This document shows, piece after piece, positions 1 through 9,283 of a stretch of DNA of 64,000 bases. The first letter of the stretch is position 1. Every line of letters starts with the position of its first letter. Under the pieces are notes generated by a model, which saw only the letters and a program-made list of their open reading frames with translations, searched no databases and was not told the origin of the DNA. A program made the translations under genes and the position numbers. The stretch is from Devosia riboflavina (lineage in GTDB: Bacteria > Pseudomonadota > Alphaproteobacteria > Rhizobiales > Devosiaceae): positions 1 through 64,000 of the forward strand of contig NZ_JQGC01000003.1 in the NCBI RefSeq assembly GCF_000743575.1. The letters are read 5' to 3'.

Positions 1-502
1 TCAAAGAGCTGACCTTCAAACCACACAGGCAGAACGTCGGTGAGACAACCGTCTCAGATTTGCATCAGACAAAACAAACTCATCATCCGGTTGCCCGGCA
101 GATCGTCTGCCCTGTCAGAAGTCGCTGTCAGTGGGAACAACTTGAAGTCATTCGCGTCGTCAGCGTCGCGGTTTCTAGTGAAGTTCTTTTTCACTGTCAA
201 TCGCTTTTTTCGATTTTCTTTTCGGTTCGTTTTGAACTCACCGAGGAGAATTTCGAACTCACCTCTAAGTCAGATTTCTCTTTCTTTTCAGTGGCTTGCC
301 GCAGTTCGTTTCGCCGTTTGGCGCCTCGCTCTGCAGCGGTGAGCGGGGTTATAGGGATGACCTTTGGGGCTGTAAACCCCCTTTTCCAAACTCGATGACA
401 TTTCTGTCGTGCTCGAGGGGTGTCGCTGTGGATATCTAGGTGCAAGTGCCGAGAAAACAAGGGGTTTGACCGATTGGTCGATTTTTTGCGGTCATTTGCC
501 GA
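1..502. other. Gene-free left edge
   Basis: No convincing gene lies in these 500 bases. Open frames of 87-123 codons exist on both strands, but none has a clear ribosome binding site or a recognisable protein family. The base composition is more AT-rich than the flanking coding DNA, and there is a small stem-loop near 177-195 (arms AGTGAA/TTCACT). The stretch lies downstream of pobA, so it may hold the pobA terminator or the flank of a gene outside the window. Confidence 0.5.
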
Positions 503-1678
<1,176 letters not shown>

Positions 1679-1749
1679 TTAGCACCATCATCAGCGTTTC
1701 GGCGAATTGGTGAATGGACAGGGTGCGCAATGACTTGCACTATCCGAAC

Positions 1750-2583
1750 ATGAGCACGATCCCCGTCTATGCGCTTTATGGCGAACAGGTCGCGAGCCAG
1801 GACTGGCTGCACTGGGAGAGCATCCAGTCACGCAGTCGGCTCTACGGCTATCGGATCGCGCCGCATCGGCATGAGCAGTTTTTCCAGGTGCTGCATCTGA
1901 CGGGTGGCTGGGCCGGGGTGACGCTCGATGACGGCAAGTTCGATATCCGGCGCGAGGGTGTGGTGGTGGTGCCGGCGCTGACGGTGCATGGCTTTGCCTT
2001 CAGCGATGATGTCGAGGGGATCGTTGTTACCTTGATGGAGCGCGATCTCGTCGGGCTGGGGCTCGATCTGCCGGGGCCGATGGTTTTGCAGGGCGCAGCA
2101 TTTGAGGTGGGCGAGGCGCTGGATCGGTTGATTGCGGAAGCGGATCGGCCGGGGGCGGGACATGAGGCGGCGATGCGAGCGCTGATTACTTTGCTACTGG
2201 TGGCCCTTACGCGGGCGCAGCGCGAAGGGCGGCCGGGGGGCGAGGTGGCCGATCGGGCGCTGCTGCATGCCAAGGCGTTTCGGACTCTGGTGGATCACCA
2301 GTTTCGGCAATCGCGGAAGATTGGGGAATATGCCGATCAGTTGGGGATCAGCCAGACGCATCTCAATCGGGTGAGCCGGGAGGTGCTGGGAGCTTCGGCG
2401 CTGGAGGTGATCGAGCGGCGGATTGCGCTCGAGGCGCGGCGAATGCTGTTGTTCTCGTCGCTCTCGATCAAGGAGATCGGGGCGGAGCTGGGCTATGAGG
2501 ACCCGGCGTATTTTTCGAGGGTGCTTACGCGGGTGCTCGGGATGTCGCCGGCTGCGTTTCGGAAAGAGGCGCTGGGGCAGTAG
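1750..2583 (+). CDS. pobR: AraC-family regulator, likely activator of pobA
   Basis: A 277-residue AraC/XylS-type regulator. The N-terminal half looks like a cupin-type ligand-binding domain (RIAPHRHEQFFQVLHLTGG near residue 35). The C-terminal 100 residues hold two helix-turn-helix segments (IGEYADQLGISQTHLNRVSRE and IKEIGAELGYEDPAYFSRVLTR). An upstream in-frame ATG at 1714 would add 12 residues. I chose 1750 because the protein fits the family better from MSTIPVYALYG, though neither start has a strong ribosome site. Divergent placement next to pobA is the basis for the name; the inducer is probably 4-hydroxybenzoate (inference). Confidence 0.78.
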   Translation: MSTIPVYALYGEQVASQDWLHWESIQSRSRLYGYRIAPHRHEQFFQVLHLTGGWAGVTLDDGKFDIRREGVVVVPALTVHGFAFSDDVEGIVVTLMERDLVGLGLDLPGPMVLQGAAFEVGEALDRLIAEADRPGAGHEAAMRALITLLLVALTRAQREGRPGGEVADRALLHAKAFRTLVDHQFRQSRKIGEYADQLGISQTHLNRVSREVLGASALEVIERRIALEARRMLLFSSLSIKEIGAELGYEDPAYFSRVLTRVLGMSPAAFRKEALGQ

Positions 2584-2635
2584 GCACGAAGGGCATCGGT
2601 CCTAGGTTCTCTTTTCACTTGGAAGAAGGGATTAA

Positions 2636-2788
2636 GGCCCCCTCACCCGGCCTTCGGCCGACCTCTCCCCCAGAGGGAGAGGTGTCGCTTCGCGACTTTG
2701 GTGACCTCCCACCTCTCCCTAGGGGGGAGAGGTCGACGCGGAGCTTCACCGAATTCGCATTCGCGAATTCGGTTGGGGTGAGGGGGCC
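2636..2788. repeat. Intergenic palindromic repeat, 153 bp
   Basis: The ends form a perfect 12-bp inverted repeat (GGCCCCCTCACC at 2636-2647 and its complement at 2777-2788). Inside are further palindromes of the CTCTCCC/GGGAGAG type. It fills most of the gap between the convergent pobR and vdh genes, so it could also end transcripts. Related elements occur at 7754-7859 and 27101-27230. Confidence 0.75.
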
Positions 2789-2793
2789 TTCTC

Positions 2794-4248
2794 TCAGATC
2801 GGGTAATGAATATGTTCGGCGCCCTGGACGGTGATCCAGCGCAGTTCGGTGAATTCGGCGATGCCGGCTTTGCCACCAAAACGGCCGTAGCCGGAGGCTT
2901 TGACGCCACCAAAAGGCATTTGGGCTTCGTCGTGCACGGTGGGGCCATTGATGTGGCAGATGCCGGATTCGATGCGGGACGCCACCGACATGGCGCGGGT
3001 GAGGTCTTTGCCGAAGACGGCGGCGGAGAGGCCGTATTCGGTGTCGTTGGCGACGCGGATGGCTTCTTCGGTGGTGGCGACGCGGATGACGGCGACAACG
3101 GGGCCGAAGGATTCGTCGCGGTAGAGCTTCATGCCCGGGGTGACGTTGTCGACGACGGTTGCCTGCATGATGGTGCCTTCGATGCCGCCGCCGGCGACAA
3201 CGCGGGCGCCCTTGGAGACTGCGTCCTTGATGAGGGCGTCGATGCGCTGGGCAGCGGAGAGATCGACGAGGCAGCCAAGTGGGGTGTCGCCTTTACGCGG
3301 GTCGCCGGCCTTGAGGGAGGCGGCTTTGGTGGCGAGAGCGGCGACAAATTCGTCGGCGATCTTGTCGTCGACGACCACGCGCTCGGTCGACATGCAGATC
3401 TGGCCCTGGTTCATGTAGGCACCAAAGGCAGCCGCGGCGACGGCTTCGCCGATATCGGCGTCATCCAAGACGACGAAGGGGGCCTTTCCGCCAAGTTCGA
3501 GCAGCGCGGGCTTTAAATTCCGCGCGGCGACTTCGGCGATGTGGCGGCCGACGCGGGTGGAGCCGGTGAAATTGACGCGGCGCACGCCCTTGTGGGCGAT
3601 GAGCGCTTCGACGAGTTCGGGCGCATCGGCCGGTGCATTGGAGACGACGTTGAGGACGCCCTTGGGGAGGCCGGCTTCAAAGAGTGCATCGGCGATGAGG
3701 CGATGGGTGCGCGGGCAGATTTCGCTCGATTTGAAGACGACGGTGTTGCCGCAGGCGAGTGGCGTCGCCAGCGAGCGAACGCCGAGAATGACTGGGGCGT
3801 TCCAGGGCGCGATGGAGAGGACGACGCCGGCTGCCTGGCGGATGCCATAGGCCGTGGAGCCGGGGCGGTTCGACGGGATGATCTCGCCGGTAATTTGGGT
3901 CGTGAGTGACGCGGCTTCGCGCAGCATTTCGGAAGCCAGCATAACGTTAAAACCGGCCCAGCCGGCGGTCGCGCCGGTTTCGTGGCCCATGGCCTCGATG
4001 AATTCGGGGGCTTTGGCGGCGAGCTTGTCGGCGGCGGCGAGGAGGATTTTGCGGCGGGCGCCGGGGCCGGTGCGGCTCCATTCGGGGAAAGCGGCGGTTG
4101 CGGCATCGGTGGCGCGCAGGGCGTCATCGACTGTGGCGGCAGCGGCACGCGTGGCCAATTCGCCGGTGATGGGATTGTTTCGTGTGAAGGTTGCCCCGCC
4201 GGTGGCTTGGACTTCCTCGTTGTTTATGAGCAGGCCGAGATCGGTCAT
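2794..4248 (-). CDS. vdh: NAD(P)-dependent aldehyde dehydrogenase, vanillin/salicylaldehyde dehydrogenase type
   Basis: A 484-residue aldehyde dehydrogenase of full family length. Catalytic residues are visible: Asn150 (APWNAPV), Lys173 (VFKSSE), Glu251 (LELGGK) and the nucleophile Cys285 in NQGQICMST. That Cys context is typical of vanillin and salicylaldehyde dehydrogenases. It would oxidise an aromatic aldehyde to the acid, for example vanillin to vanillate. It is last in line after livKHMGF on the same strand, separated from livF by 214 bp containing a palindromic repeat. No vanillate demethylase genes are in the window, so the true substrate could be another hydroxybenzaldehyde. Confidence 0.82.
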   Translation of the reverse strand: MTDLGLLINNEEVQATGGATFTRNNPITGELATRAAAATVDDALRATDAATAAFPEWSRTGPGARRKILLAAADKLAAKAPEFIEAMGHETGATAGWAGFNVMLASEMLREAASLTTQITGEIIPSNRPGSTAYGIRQAAGVVLSIAPWNAPVILGVRSLATPLACGNTVVFKSSEICPRTHRLIADALFEAGLPKGVLNVVSNAPADAPELVEALIAHKGVRRVNFTGSTRVGRHIAEVAARNLKPALLELGGKAPFVVLDDADIGEAVAAAAFGAYMNQGQICMSTERVVVDDKIADEFVAALATKAASLKAGDPRKGDTPLGCLVDLSAAQRIDALIKDAVSKGARVVAGGGIEGTIMQATVVDNVTPGMKLYRDESFGPVVAVIRVATTEEAIRVANDTEYGLSAAVFGKDLTRAMSVASRIESGICHINGPTVHDEAQMPFGGVKASGYGRFGGKAGIAEFTELRWITVQGAEHIHYPI

Positions 4249-4373
4249 GCGGGGTCTCCGATGTGGTTATTCTTGGGATTGAGCGTGGGGCGATACCCCC
4301 ACCTAGCCGCCCCCTCATAGGGGGAGGGACTGATCGAGTTTGTGGCGAGAGCTGATCTCGCCAAGTTCACGAT

Positions 4374-4437
4374 GTCATCCCCGCGAAAGCGGGGACCTCC
4401 GTTATCAAACAGGGGTTCCCGCTTTCGCGGGAATGAC
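4374..4437. repeat. Palindromic repeat of the GTCATCCCCGCGAAAGCGGGG type
   Basis: A 64-bp inverted repeat between livF and vdh. It begins GTCATCCCCGCGAAAGCGGGG and ends with the near-complement. The same unit recurs at 14826-14890 and 28002-28094, with half a unit near 7697. Each half is itself a hairpin (CCCCGC-GAAA-GCGGGG). It may act as a partial terminator or RNA stabiliser inside the operon. Confidence 0.8.
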
Positions 4438-4462
4438 GCCGAGTGTGGGTGGGGACTGGCGG

Positions 4463-5176
4463 TCATGCCACCGCTCCCAAAAATGCGCGCTGGACTGCCG
4501 GGTCGGCACGGAGGCTGTCGGCTGTCCCTGCCCCGGTGATGCGGCCGGCTTCCATGAGGTAGCCGCGCTGGGCGATGGCGAGGGATGCTTTTACGTTTTG
4601 TTCGACGACCAGCATGGCGATGCCGGTTGCGCTGATGCGGCCGAGGGCGGTGAAGAGTTCAGAGGTGACGATGGGCGCGAGGCCGAGGCTTGGCTCGTCG
4701 AGCATGAGCAGTTTTGGGCAGCTCATGAGGGCGCGGCCGATGGCGACCATTTGTTGTTCGCCGCCGGACATGGTGCGAGCGATCTGGCCCTGACGTTCGG
4801 CAAGGCGCGGGAACAGGTCGAGGACGAGATCGCGCTGGCGCTTTTCGTGCGGGCGGGCATGGGGCGGATGGGCGCCGAGTTGGAGATTTTCGGCAACGGT
4901 GAGATCGCCAAAGATACCGCGGCCTTCGGGGACGAGGGCAATGCCCAATTCAGGAAAATCGTGGGCGGGGCGGCCGAGAATGGCTTTGCCTTCGAAGGTC
5001 AGGCCAGCGCCGGGTTCGGGGCAGACCAATCCGCCGAGCACTTTTAAGAGCGACGATTTTCCGGCACCATTGGCGCCGAGAACGACGACGGTTTCGGCCG
5101 GGGCAATGGAAATGCCGACGCCGTGGAGGGCGAGGTGCTTGCCGTAGCGCAGGGCCGTGTTGGTCAGTTCAAGCAT
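4463..5176 (-). CDS. livF: Branched-chain-type ABC importer, ATPase LivF
   Basis: A 237-residue ABC ATPase with Walker A (GANGAGKSS), signature (MSGGEQQMVAIGRAL) and Walker B (LLMLDEPSLGLAP), the last typical of LivF. The start at 5176 overlaps the livG stop by 8 bp; an in-frame ATG at 5239 lies inside livG and is not used. It powers uptake together with LivG. The operon context (aromatic catabolism, vdh downstream) suggests an aromatic acid or aldehyde rather than leucine as substrate; that part is inference. Confidence 0.9.
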   Translation of the reverse strand: MLELTNTALRYGKHLALHGVGISIAPAETVVVLGANGAGKSSLLKVLGGLVCPEPGAGLTFEGKAILGRPAHDFPELGIALVPEGRGIFGDLTVAENLQLGAHPPHARPHEKRQRDLVLDLFPRLAERQGQIARTMSGGEQQMVAIGRALMSCPKLLMLDEPSLGLAPIVTSELFTALGRISATGIAMLVVEQNVKASLAIAQRGYLMEAGRITGAGTADSLRADPAVQRAFLGAVA

Positions 5177-5894
5177 GGTCGTCTCCGAGATAGGCGCGGA
5201 TGACGGATTTGTCGGCAAGGACATCGGCGGTTGGACCATCGGCTAGGCGGGAGCCCGTGTTCATGACGATGCAGCGGGTGCAGAGCGCTCGCACCGCATC
5301 CATAACGTGTTCGACGAGCAGAATGGTGATGCCGCTTTGTCGCAGGCGGGTGATGAGGTCGATGCCGGCGCGCAGTTCCGTTGGGTTGAGGCCGGCGAGC
5401 CATTCGTCGAGGAGGAGCAGTTTTGGTTCGGTCGCGAGGGCGCGGGCCAGCTCCATCCGCTTGAGATCAATATAAGTGAGGTTGCTCGCCTGCTCTTGCT
5501 GGCGGCCGGCGAGGCCGACATCCGCCAGCAGATTTTCTATCTTTGCTTCGGCTTTGCTACCCCAGAGCGGGTCTTTGCGGAAGGCCAAGGCGGCGAGGAC
5601 GTTTTCGCCGACTGTGAGGGAGGGCAACGCGCGGACCAATTGGAAAGTACGAGCGACGCCGCGATGGGCGATGCGCTCGGGGCCCAGGGTGCTGATGGTG
5701 GTGCCATCGAGGGCGATAGAGCCTGATGTGACGGGCAGATAGCCCGAGATCATGTTGAGCGCCGTGGTCTTGCCCGAGCCGTTGGGGCCGAGGAGGCCGA
5801 CGGTTTCGCCTGCGGTCAGGGTGAAGGAGAGATCATTCACCGCCGTGAGGCCGCCAAAGCGCTTGGTGACATTGGAGAGAGTGAGAAGGCTCAT
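5169..5894 (-). CDS. livG: Branched-chain-type ABC importer, ATPase LivG
   Basis: A 241-residue ABC ATPase: Walker A GPNGSGKTT (about residues 36-44), Walker B LLLLDEWLAGLNPTE, and the H-loop LLVEHVMD. The Walker B region reads DEWLAGLN, as in LivG-type proteins. The usual LSGGQ signature is degraded: the matching stretch reads LTYIDLKRMELARAL, a pattern often seen in LivG. It overlaps livM by 4 bp (ATGA) and livF by 8 bp, so the three are translationally coupled. Confidence 0.9.
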   Translation of the reverse strand: MSLLTLSNVTKRFGGLTAVNDLSFTLTAGETVGLLGPNGSGKTTALNMISGYLPVTSGSIALDGTTISTLGPERIAHRGVARTFQLVRALPSLTVGENVLAALAFRKDPLWGSKAEAKIENLLADVGLAGRQQEQASNLTYIDLKRMELARALATEPKLLLLDEWLAGLNPTELRAGIDLITRLRQSGITILLVEHVMDAVRALCTRCIVMNTGSRLADGPTADVLADKSVIRAYLGDDHA

Positions 5895-6808
5895 GCGCGG
5901 GCCTCGTTGTTCTTGAAGCGGGCGGTGAGCTTATCCCATGCGGCGAGGACGCCATTTGGCAGGAGGAAGACGATAGCGATGAAGAGGAGGCCCAGAATGA
6001 TGGAATAGTGATTGGGGAAATTGGCTGAGAGCCACTCGAACAGAAGGAAGAGCGGCACGGCGCCGAGAAGGGGACCGAAGAGACGATTGGGGCCGCCGAG
6101 CAGAGCCATGATGACGGTGAGGAAGCTGACCGTTGGATTGAAGACGATGGAGGGCTCGATATAGGTCCAGCGGGGCGCCTGGATGGCGCCGGCAAGGGTC
6201 ATGACCACTGCGCTCAAGGAGAAGAGTGCGAGTTTGGTGCGCGTGATGCCTATGCCGAGGTGTGAGGCGACGACGGGATCGTCGCCGATGACGCGGAGGG
6301 CGAGGCCGATCTTGGCGCGACTGATCCAGAAGGCGAGCGCGAGGGTGACCGCGAGGAGGCCGAGGAGCTGCCAATAGATGTGTTCGGGGCCGATGGGCAG
6401 GAACACATAGCGGCCAAGGGTGCGGGTAACGTTGACCTCGTAATAGGTGACGAGCTGGCGCGCGAGTTCGGCGAGGCCGAAGGTGAAGATGACGAAATAG
6501 ATGCCGGCGAGGCGGAGGGTGGCGAGGCCGACGAGGAGAGCGACGACCAGGCCGATCAGCGCGGCGCAGAGAAGCACCAGCGGATAGGGCATGAGATCGG
6601 CGAGGACCGCGACCGTGTAGGCGCCGATGCCGAAGAAGGCGACGGTGGCGAGGGAGATGTAGCGCGTCGGGCCGGAGAAGAGGGCCCAGGCCGTGGCGAG
6701 GACGCCGTAGCCAAGAATGCCGATGCCCAAGCCGAGGGGATAAGCGCCGACGAAGAAGGGAACCGCAGCGAGAGCGGCAAGCGCGAGTAGAGGGATCAAA
6801 AAAATCAT
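5891..6808 (-). CDS. livM: Branched-chain-type ABC importer, permease LivM
   Basis: A 305-residue inner-membrane permease with many hydrophobic segments, starting MIFLIPLLALAALAAVPFF. The frame stays open for another 1.2 kb upstream, but that part is the livH gene read in another frame. The ATG at 6808 forms an ATGA overlap with the livH stop and fixes the start. It forms the transport channel with LivH. Confidence 0.9.
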   Translation of the reverse strand: MIFLIPLLALAALAAVPFFVGAYPLGLGIGILGYGVLATAWALFSGPTRYISLATVAFFGIGAYTVAVLADLMPYPLVLLCAALIGLVVALLVGLATLRLAGIYFVIFTFGLAELARQLVTYYEVNVTRTLGRYVFLPIGPEHIYWQLLGLLAVTLALAFWISRAKIGLALRVIGDDPVVASHLGIGITRTKLALFSLSAVVMTLAGAIQAPRWTYIEPSIVFNPTVSFLTVIMALLGGPNRLFGPLLGAVPLFLLFEWLSANFPNHYSIILGLLFIAIVFLLPNGVLAAWDKLTARFKNNEARA

Positions 6809-7677
6809 CGGGCGGCCTTTCCGAAGAGGCCCTGTGGCCGGACGACGAGCACGGCGAGGAAGATGAGATAGGTGGCGGCGAGGGTTAGGCCGGGATCGAT
6901 GAAACTGGAGACCAGGGTTTCGACGACGCCGAGAATGAGGCCGGCGGCGAGCGCGCCGAGGAGATTGCCGACGCCGCCCATGATGACGACGATCAGCGCC
7001 TTCATGGTGAAGATGACGCCCATGGTGGCCGAGAAGGTCAGATACATGGAGACGACGACGCCACCGGCCGCGGCGAGGCCACCGCCGAGAGCGAAGGCGA
7101 GGCGGGCGACGTGATCGACATTGATGCCGACGAGGGGCGCCGAGCCGGGATTGGCGGCGACGGCGCGAATGACGGTGCCGAAGCGGGTGCGGGTGAGGAG
7201 GAGCCAGAGGCCGACGCCGAAGAGCACGGCGAGCGCGAAGGCGAGGAGACGGTTGGCGGCAATGGTGGTGCCGAGGACGTCTATCGGGACCGCGAGGAAA
7301 GAATAGCTCTGGTAATTGGCGCCGAAGAGGACGAGCGCAACGCCCTGAATGACGAAGAGGAGGCCGAAGGTGGCGAGGATGGAATCGCCTTCGAGGCGGT
7401 CGCGGTTGGGCGAGCGGCGGGCGAGTGGCTGCAGCATGAGGGCGTAGACGAGCCAGGAGAGCGCGAAGCCGAGGGGGACGATTATGAAGAGAGCGATGAG
7501 CGGATTGAGGCCCGCGGCAGTGAAGAGGAGCATGGCACCGAAACTGCCGGCGATGATGAGATCGCCATAGGCCAGGTTCATGATGCGGGCGACACCGTAT
7601 TGGAGGGTCAGGCCCATGGCGATGAGCGCATAGGTGCCGCCGAGGACGAGGCCGGTGAGAATGGCGGAAAAGAGCAT
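6805..7677 (-). CDS. livH: Branched-chain-type ABC importer, permease LivH
   Basis: A 290-residue permease with the LivH N-terminal pattern (LVLGGTYALIAMGLTLQYGVARIMN) and a hydrophobic C-terminal half (VIMGGVGNLLGALAAGLILG). The ribosome site is AGGAG, 6 bases before ATG. It is separated from the upstream binding-protein gene by 185 bp that hold a palindromic repeat. Confidence 0.92.
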   Translation of the reverse strand: MLFSAILTGLVLGGTYALIAMGLTLQYGVARIMNLAYGDLIIAGSFGAMLLFTAAGLNPLIALFIIVPLGFALSWLVYALMLQPLARRSPNRDRLEGDSILATFGLLFVIQGVALVLFGANYQSYSFLAVPIDVLGTTIAANRLLAFALAVLFGVGLWLLLTRTRFGTVIRAVAANPGSAPLVGINVDHVARLAFALGGGLAAAGGVVVSMYLTFSATMGVIFTMKALIVVIMGGVGNLLGALAAGLILGVVETLVSSFIDPGLTLAATYLIFLAVLVVRPQGLFGKAAR

Positions 7678-7753
7678 GTTTGCTCCTGGAATTGGGGTTC
7701 CCGCTTTCGCGAGAAAGACGTGGTGATTTTAGGGTGAATCCGGGGCTCCCCAT

Positions 7754-7859
7754 ACCCCCACCCTCATTCCCTCCCCACAAGGGGGAGGGAGGCGCAGGCT
7801 GAGATTTCACGGCTCCATCGTCTCCCTCCCCCTTGTGGGGAGGGATTAAGGGTGGGGGT
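7754..7859. repeat. Intergenic palindromic repeat, 106 bp
   Basis: Outer arms ACCCCCACCC (7754-7763) and its complement (7850-7859), with inner arms of the CCTCCCC type. It sits between the binding-protein gene and livH within the same operon, where such hairpins often allow the binding protein to be made in excess. Half a GCGAAAGC-type unit lies just upstream near 7697-7720. Confidence 0.72.
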
Positions 7860-7862
7860 GCC

Positions 7863-9098
7863 TTAGCTCGCAGGAACCCAAGCCGGTTTCGGCACGACCG
7901 GTTCGCGGGCGGCTTTGCCTTCGGTGTGGGCGAGGCCGACGAATTTGCCGTCTTGCCACTGGCCGACGGTCCACAAAGCGCGGAGCTGGTTGTCGACGAG
8001 TTTGACCTTGCCAAGGATCGTGTCGAATTCGCCAGAGGCGATTTCGGCAGCGACGGCGGATTTGTCGAGGTCCCCTACCCGCGTAATGGCCTGGCCGAGG
8101 ATTTCGAGGCTGGCATAGGTGACAGCGCTGGCCCAGCTATCGGGCGCCTGGCCGACGAGGGCGGTGTGGCGCTCGAAGTAAGCAGCGATCGCTTCGCTGT
8201 CGGGGTCGATGCCGCCGACGCCCATGACGCCATTGTGGTTAGGCCCCGCGACATTGGGATAGATCGGGAAGGCAGTGCCGACGCCGAGGTAGAAGATTTT
8301 CGGGCTGAAATTGGCGACGACGGCCTGCTGGGTCAGTGCGAAGGTATCGGGCGGATAGGAGAAGGCGACGAATGTATCGACGCCGAGGCCCGAGACTTCA
8401 TTGATGATGGGCGCGAAGTCGGACGTGCCGAGCGGATAGGTCTTGTCGTAGACGAGCTCGAAACCGGCTGCCTGGAAAGCGGGCGTTGCGGCCTTGGAAA
8501 GGTCGATACCAAAACCGTCTGCCACTGAGGCAATGGCGACCTTGTTGTTTATCGCGCCGGCATCGCGCTGTTTGACCAGGAGATCGACCAGGGCATTGGC
8601 ATAGTCGTGGCCGCCGCCGAGGAACCAGAAGGAATTCTTCCAGCGCTGGACCAGTTGTGGGGCCATATCGGTGACCGCCGTGCCGGCGAGCTGGGGGAAG
8701 CCGAAGCGATCAAAAGTCGGGCCGGCGGCAAGGTTGGAACCCGTGCCCCAGGAGGGCAGGATGAAATCGACGTTGTCCTGGGTGGCGAGGCGCTCGATGG
8801 CCCTGACGGTTTCTTCAGCGGAGGAGCGGTCGTCATATTCGGTGACTTCCAACTTCAGCGTCACGCCGAGTTTTGAGAGCTCAAGGCCGCCGGCCTTGTT
8901 CACGTCGTCGACCCAGAGCAGGTAATTAGGAATGGTGGAGATGCCGGCGCCGCCGGCATTGGCGCCGGTCTTGGACACAGCATAGCCGATGCGGATGGCG
9001 GTGCGGTCCTGCGCGAAGGTGGGCAGGCTGGCGAGGGCCGTGGCGAGTGCCCCGGTGCCCATGGCTTGAAGCAGCGTTCTACGAGACAGAGTCGTCAT
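7863..9098 (-). CDS. livK: Periplasmic substrate-binding protein of the liv-type importer
   Basis: A 411-residue type I periplasmic binding protein. The N-terminus carries SRRTLLQAMGTGALATALASLPTFAQ, a twin-arginine-like signal peptide with a probable cut after AQ. The body is a Peripla_BP_6 type domain (RIGYAVSKTGANAGGAG at the start, then NLAAGPTFDRFGFPQLAGTA). I chose the ATG at 9098 because it follows GGGAGGACGAC. It is first in the livKHMGF-vdh transcript and decides substrate specificity; an aromatic compound is likely from context. Confidence 0.88.
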   Translation of the reverse strand: MTTLSRRTLLQAMGTGALATALASLPTFAQDRTAIRIGYAVSKTGANAGGAGISTIPNYLLWVDDVNKAGGLELSKLGVTLKLEVTEYDDRSSAEETVRAIERLATQDNVDFILPSWGTGSNLAAGPTFDRFGFPQLAGTAVTDMAPQLVQRWKNSFWFLGGGHDYANALVDLLVKQRDAGAINNKVAIASVADGFGIDLSKAATPAFQAAGFELVYDKTYPLGTSDFAPIINEVSGLGVDTFVAFSYPPDTFALTQQAVVANFSPKIFYLGVGTAFPIYPNVAGPNHNGVMGVGGIDPDSEAIAAYFERHTALVGQAPDSWASAVTYASLEILGQAITRVGDLDKSAVAAEIASGEFDTILGKVKLVDNQLRALWTVGQWQDGKFVGLAHTEGKAAREPVVPKPAWVPAS

Positions 9099-9232
9099 GT
9101 CGTCCTCCCATGCCCGCTCCTGGCGGGCGCTTCCCAAAATCTCGGCTCCAGACCCATGCCTTTTCGGCGGTTTTGGGTGTCCGGTTCCGACCCTGATGAA
9201 ACGCTAGGCCGGGTTTGACTCGAGCGAAATGG

Positions 9233-9253
9233 ACAAAACTGAGAGAGTTTTGT
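9233..9253. promoter_or_regulatory. Perfect inverted repeat, candidate operator
   Basis: Arms ACAAAACT and AGTTTTGT, 8 bp each, perfect, with a 5-base spacer. It lies 31 bp before the AraC-type gene and about 135 bp upstream of livK, in the only gap between two divergent transcripts. This is a natural place for the regulator to bind. Function is inferred from position and symmetry only. Confidence 0.5.
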
Positions 9254-9283
9254 ATTTTTTGGGACGTTTTTGGGGAGAGGAAC

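Noticed and set aside
197-460. An 87-codon minus-strand frame with a lysine/glutamate-rich C-terminus
   Set aside because: No ribosome site, no family and low-complexity content; not strong enough to call a gene.
5891-8014. A 707-codon minus-strand frame
   Set aside because: Only the last 305 codons are LivM. The rest is livH read in another frame, and the ATGA overlap at 6808 fixes the real start.
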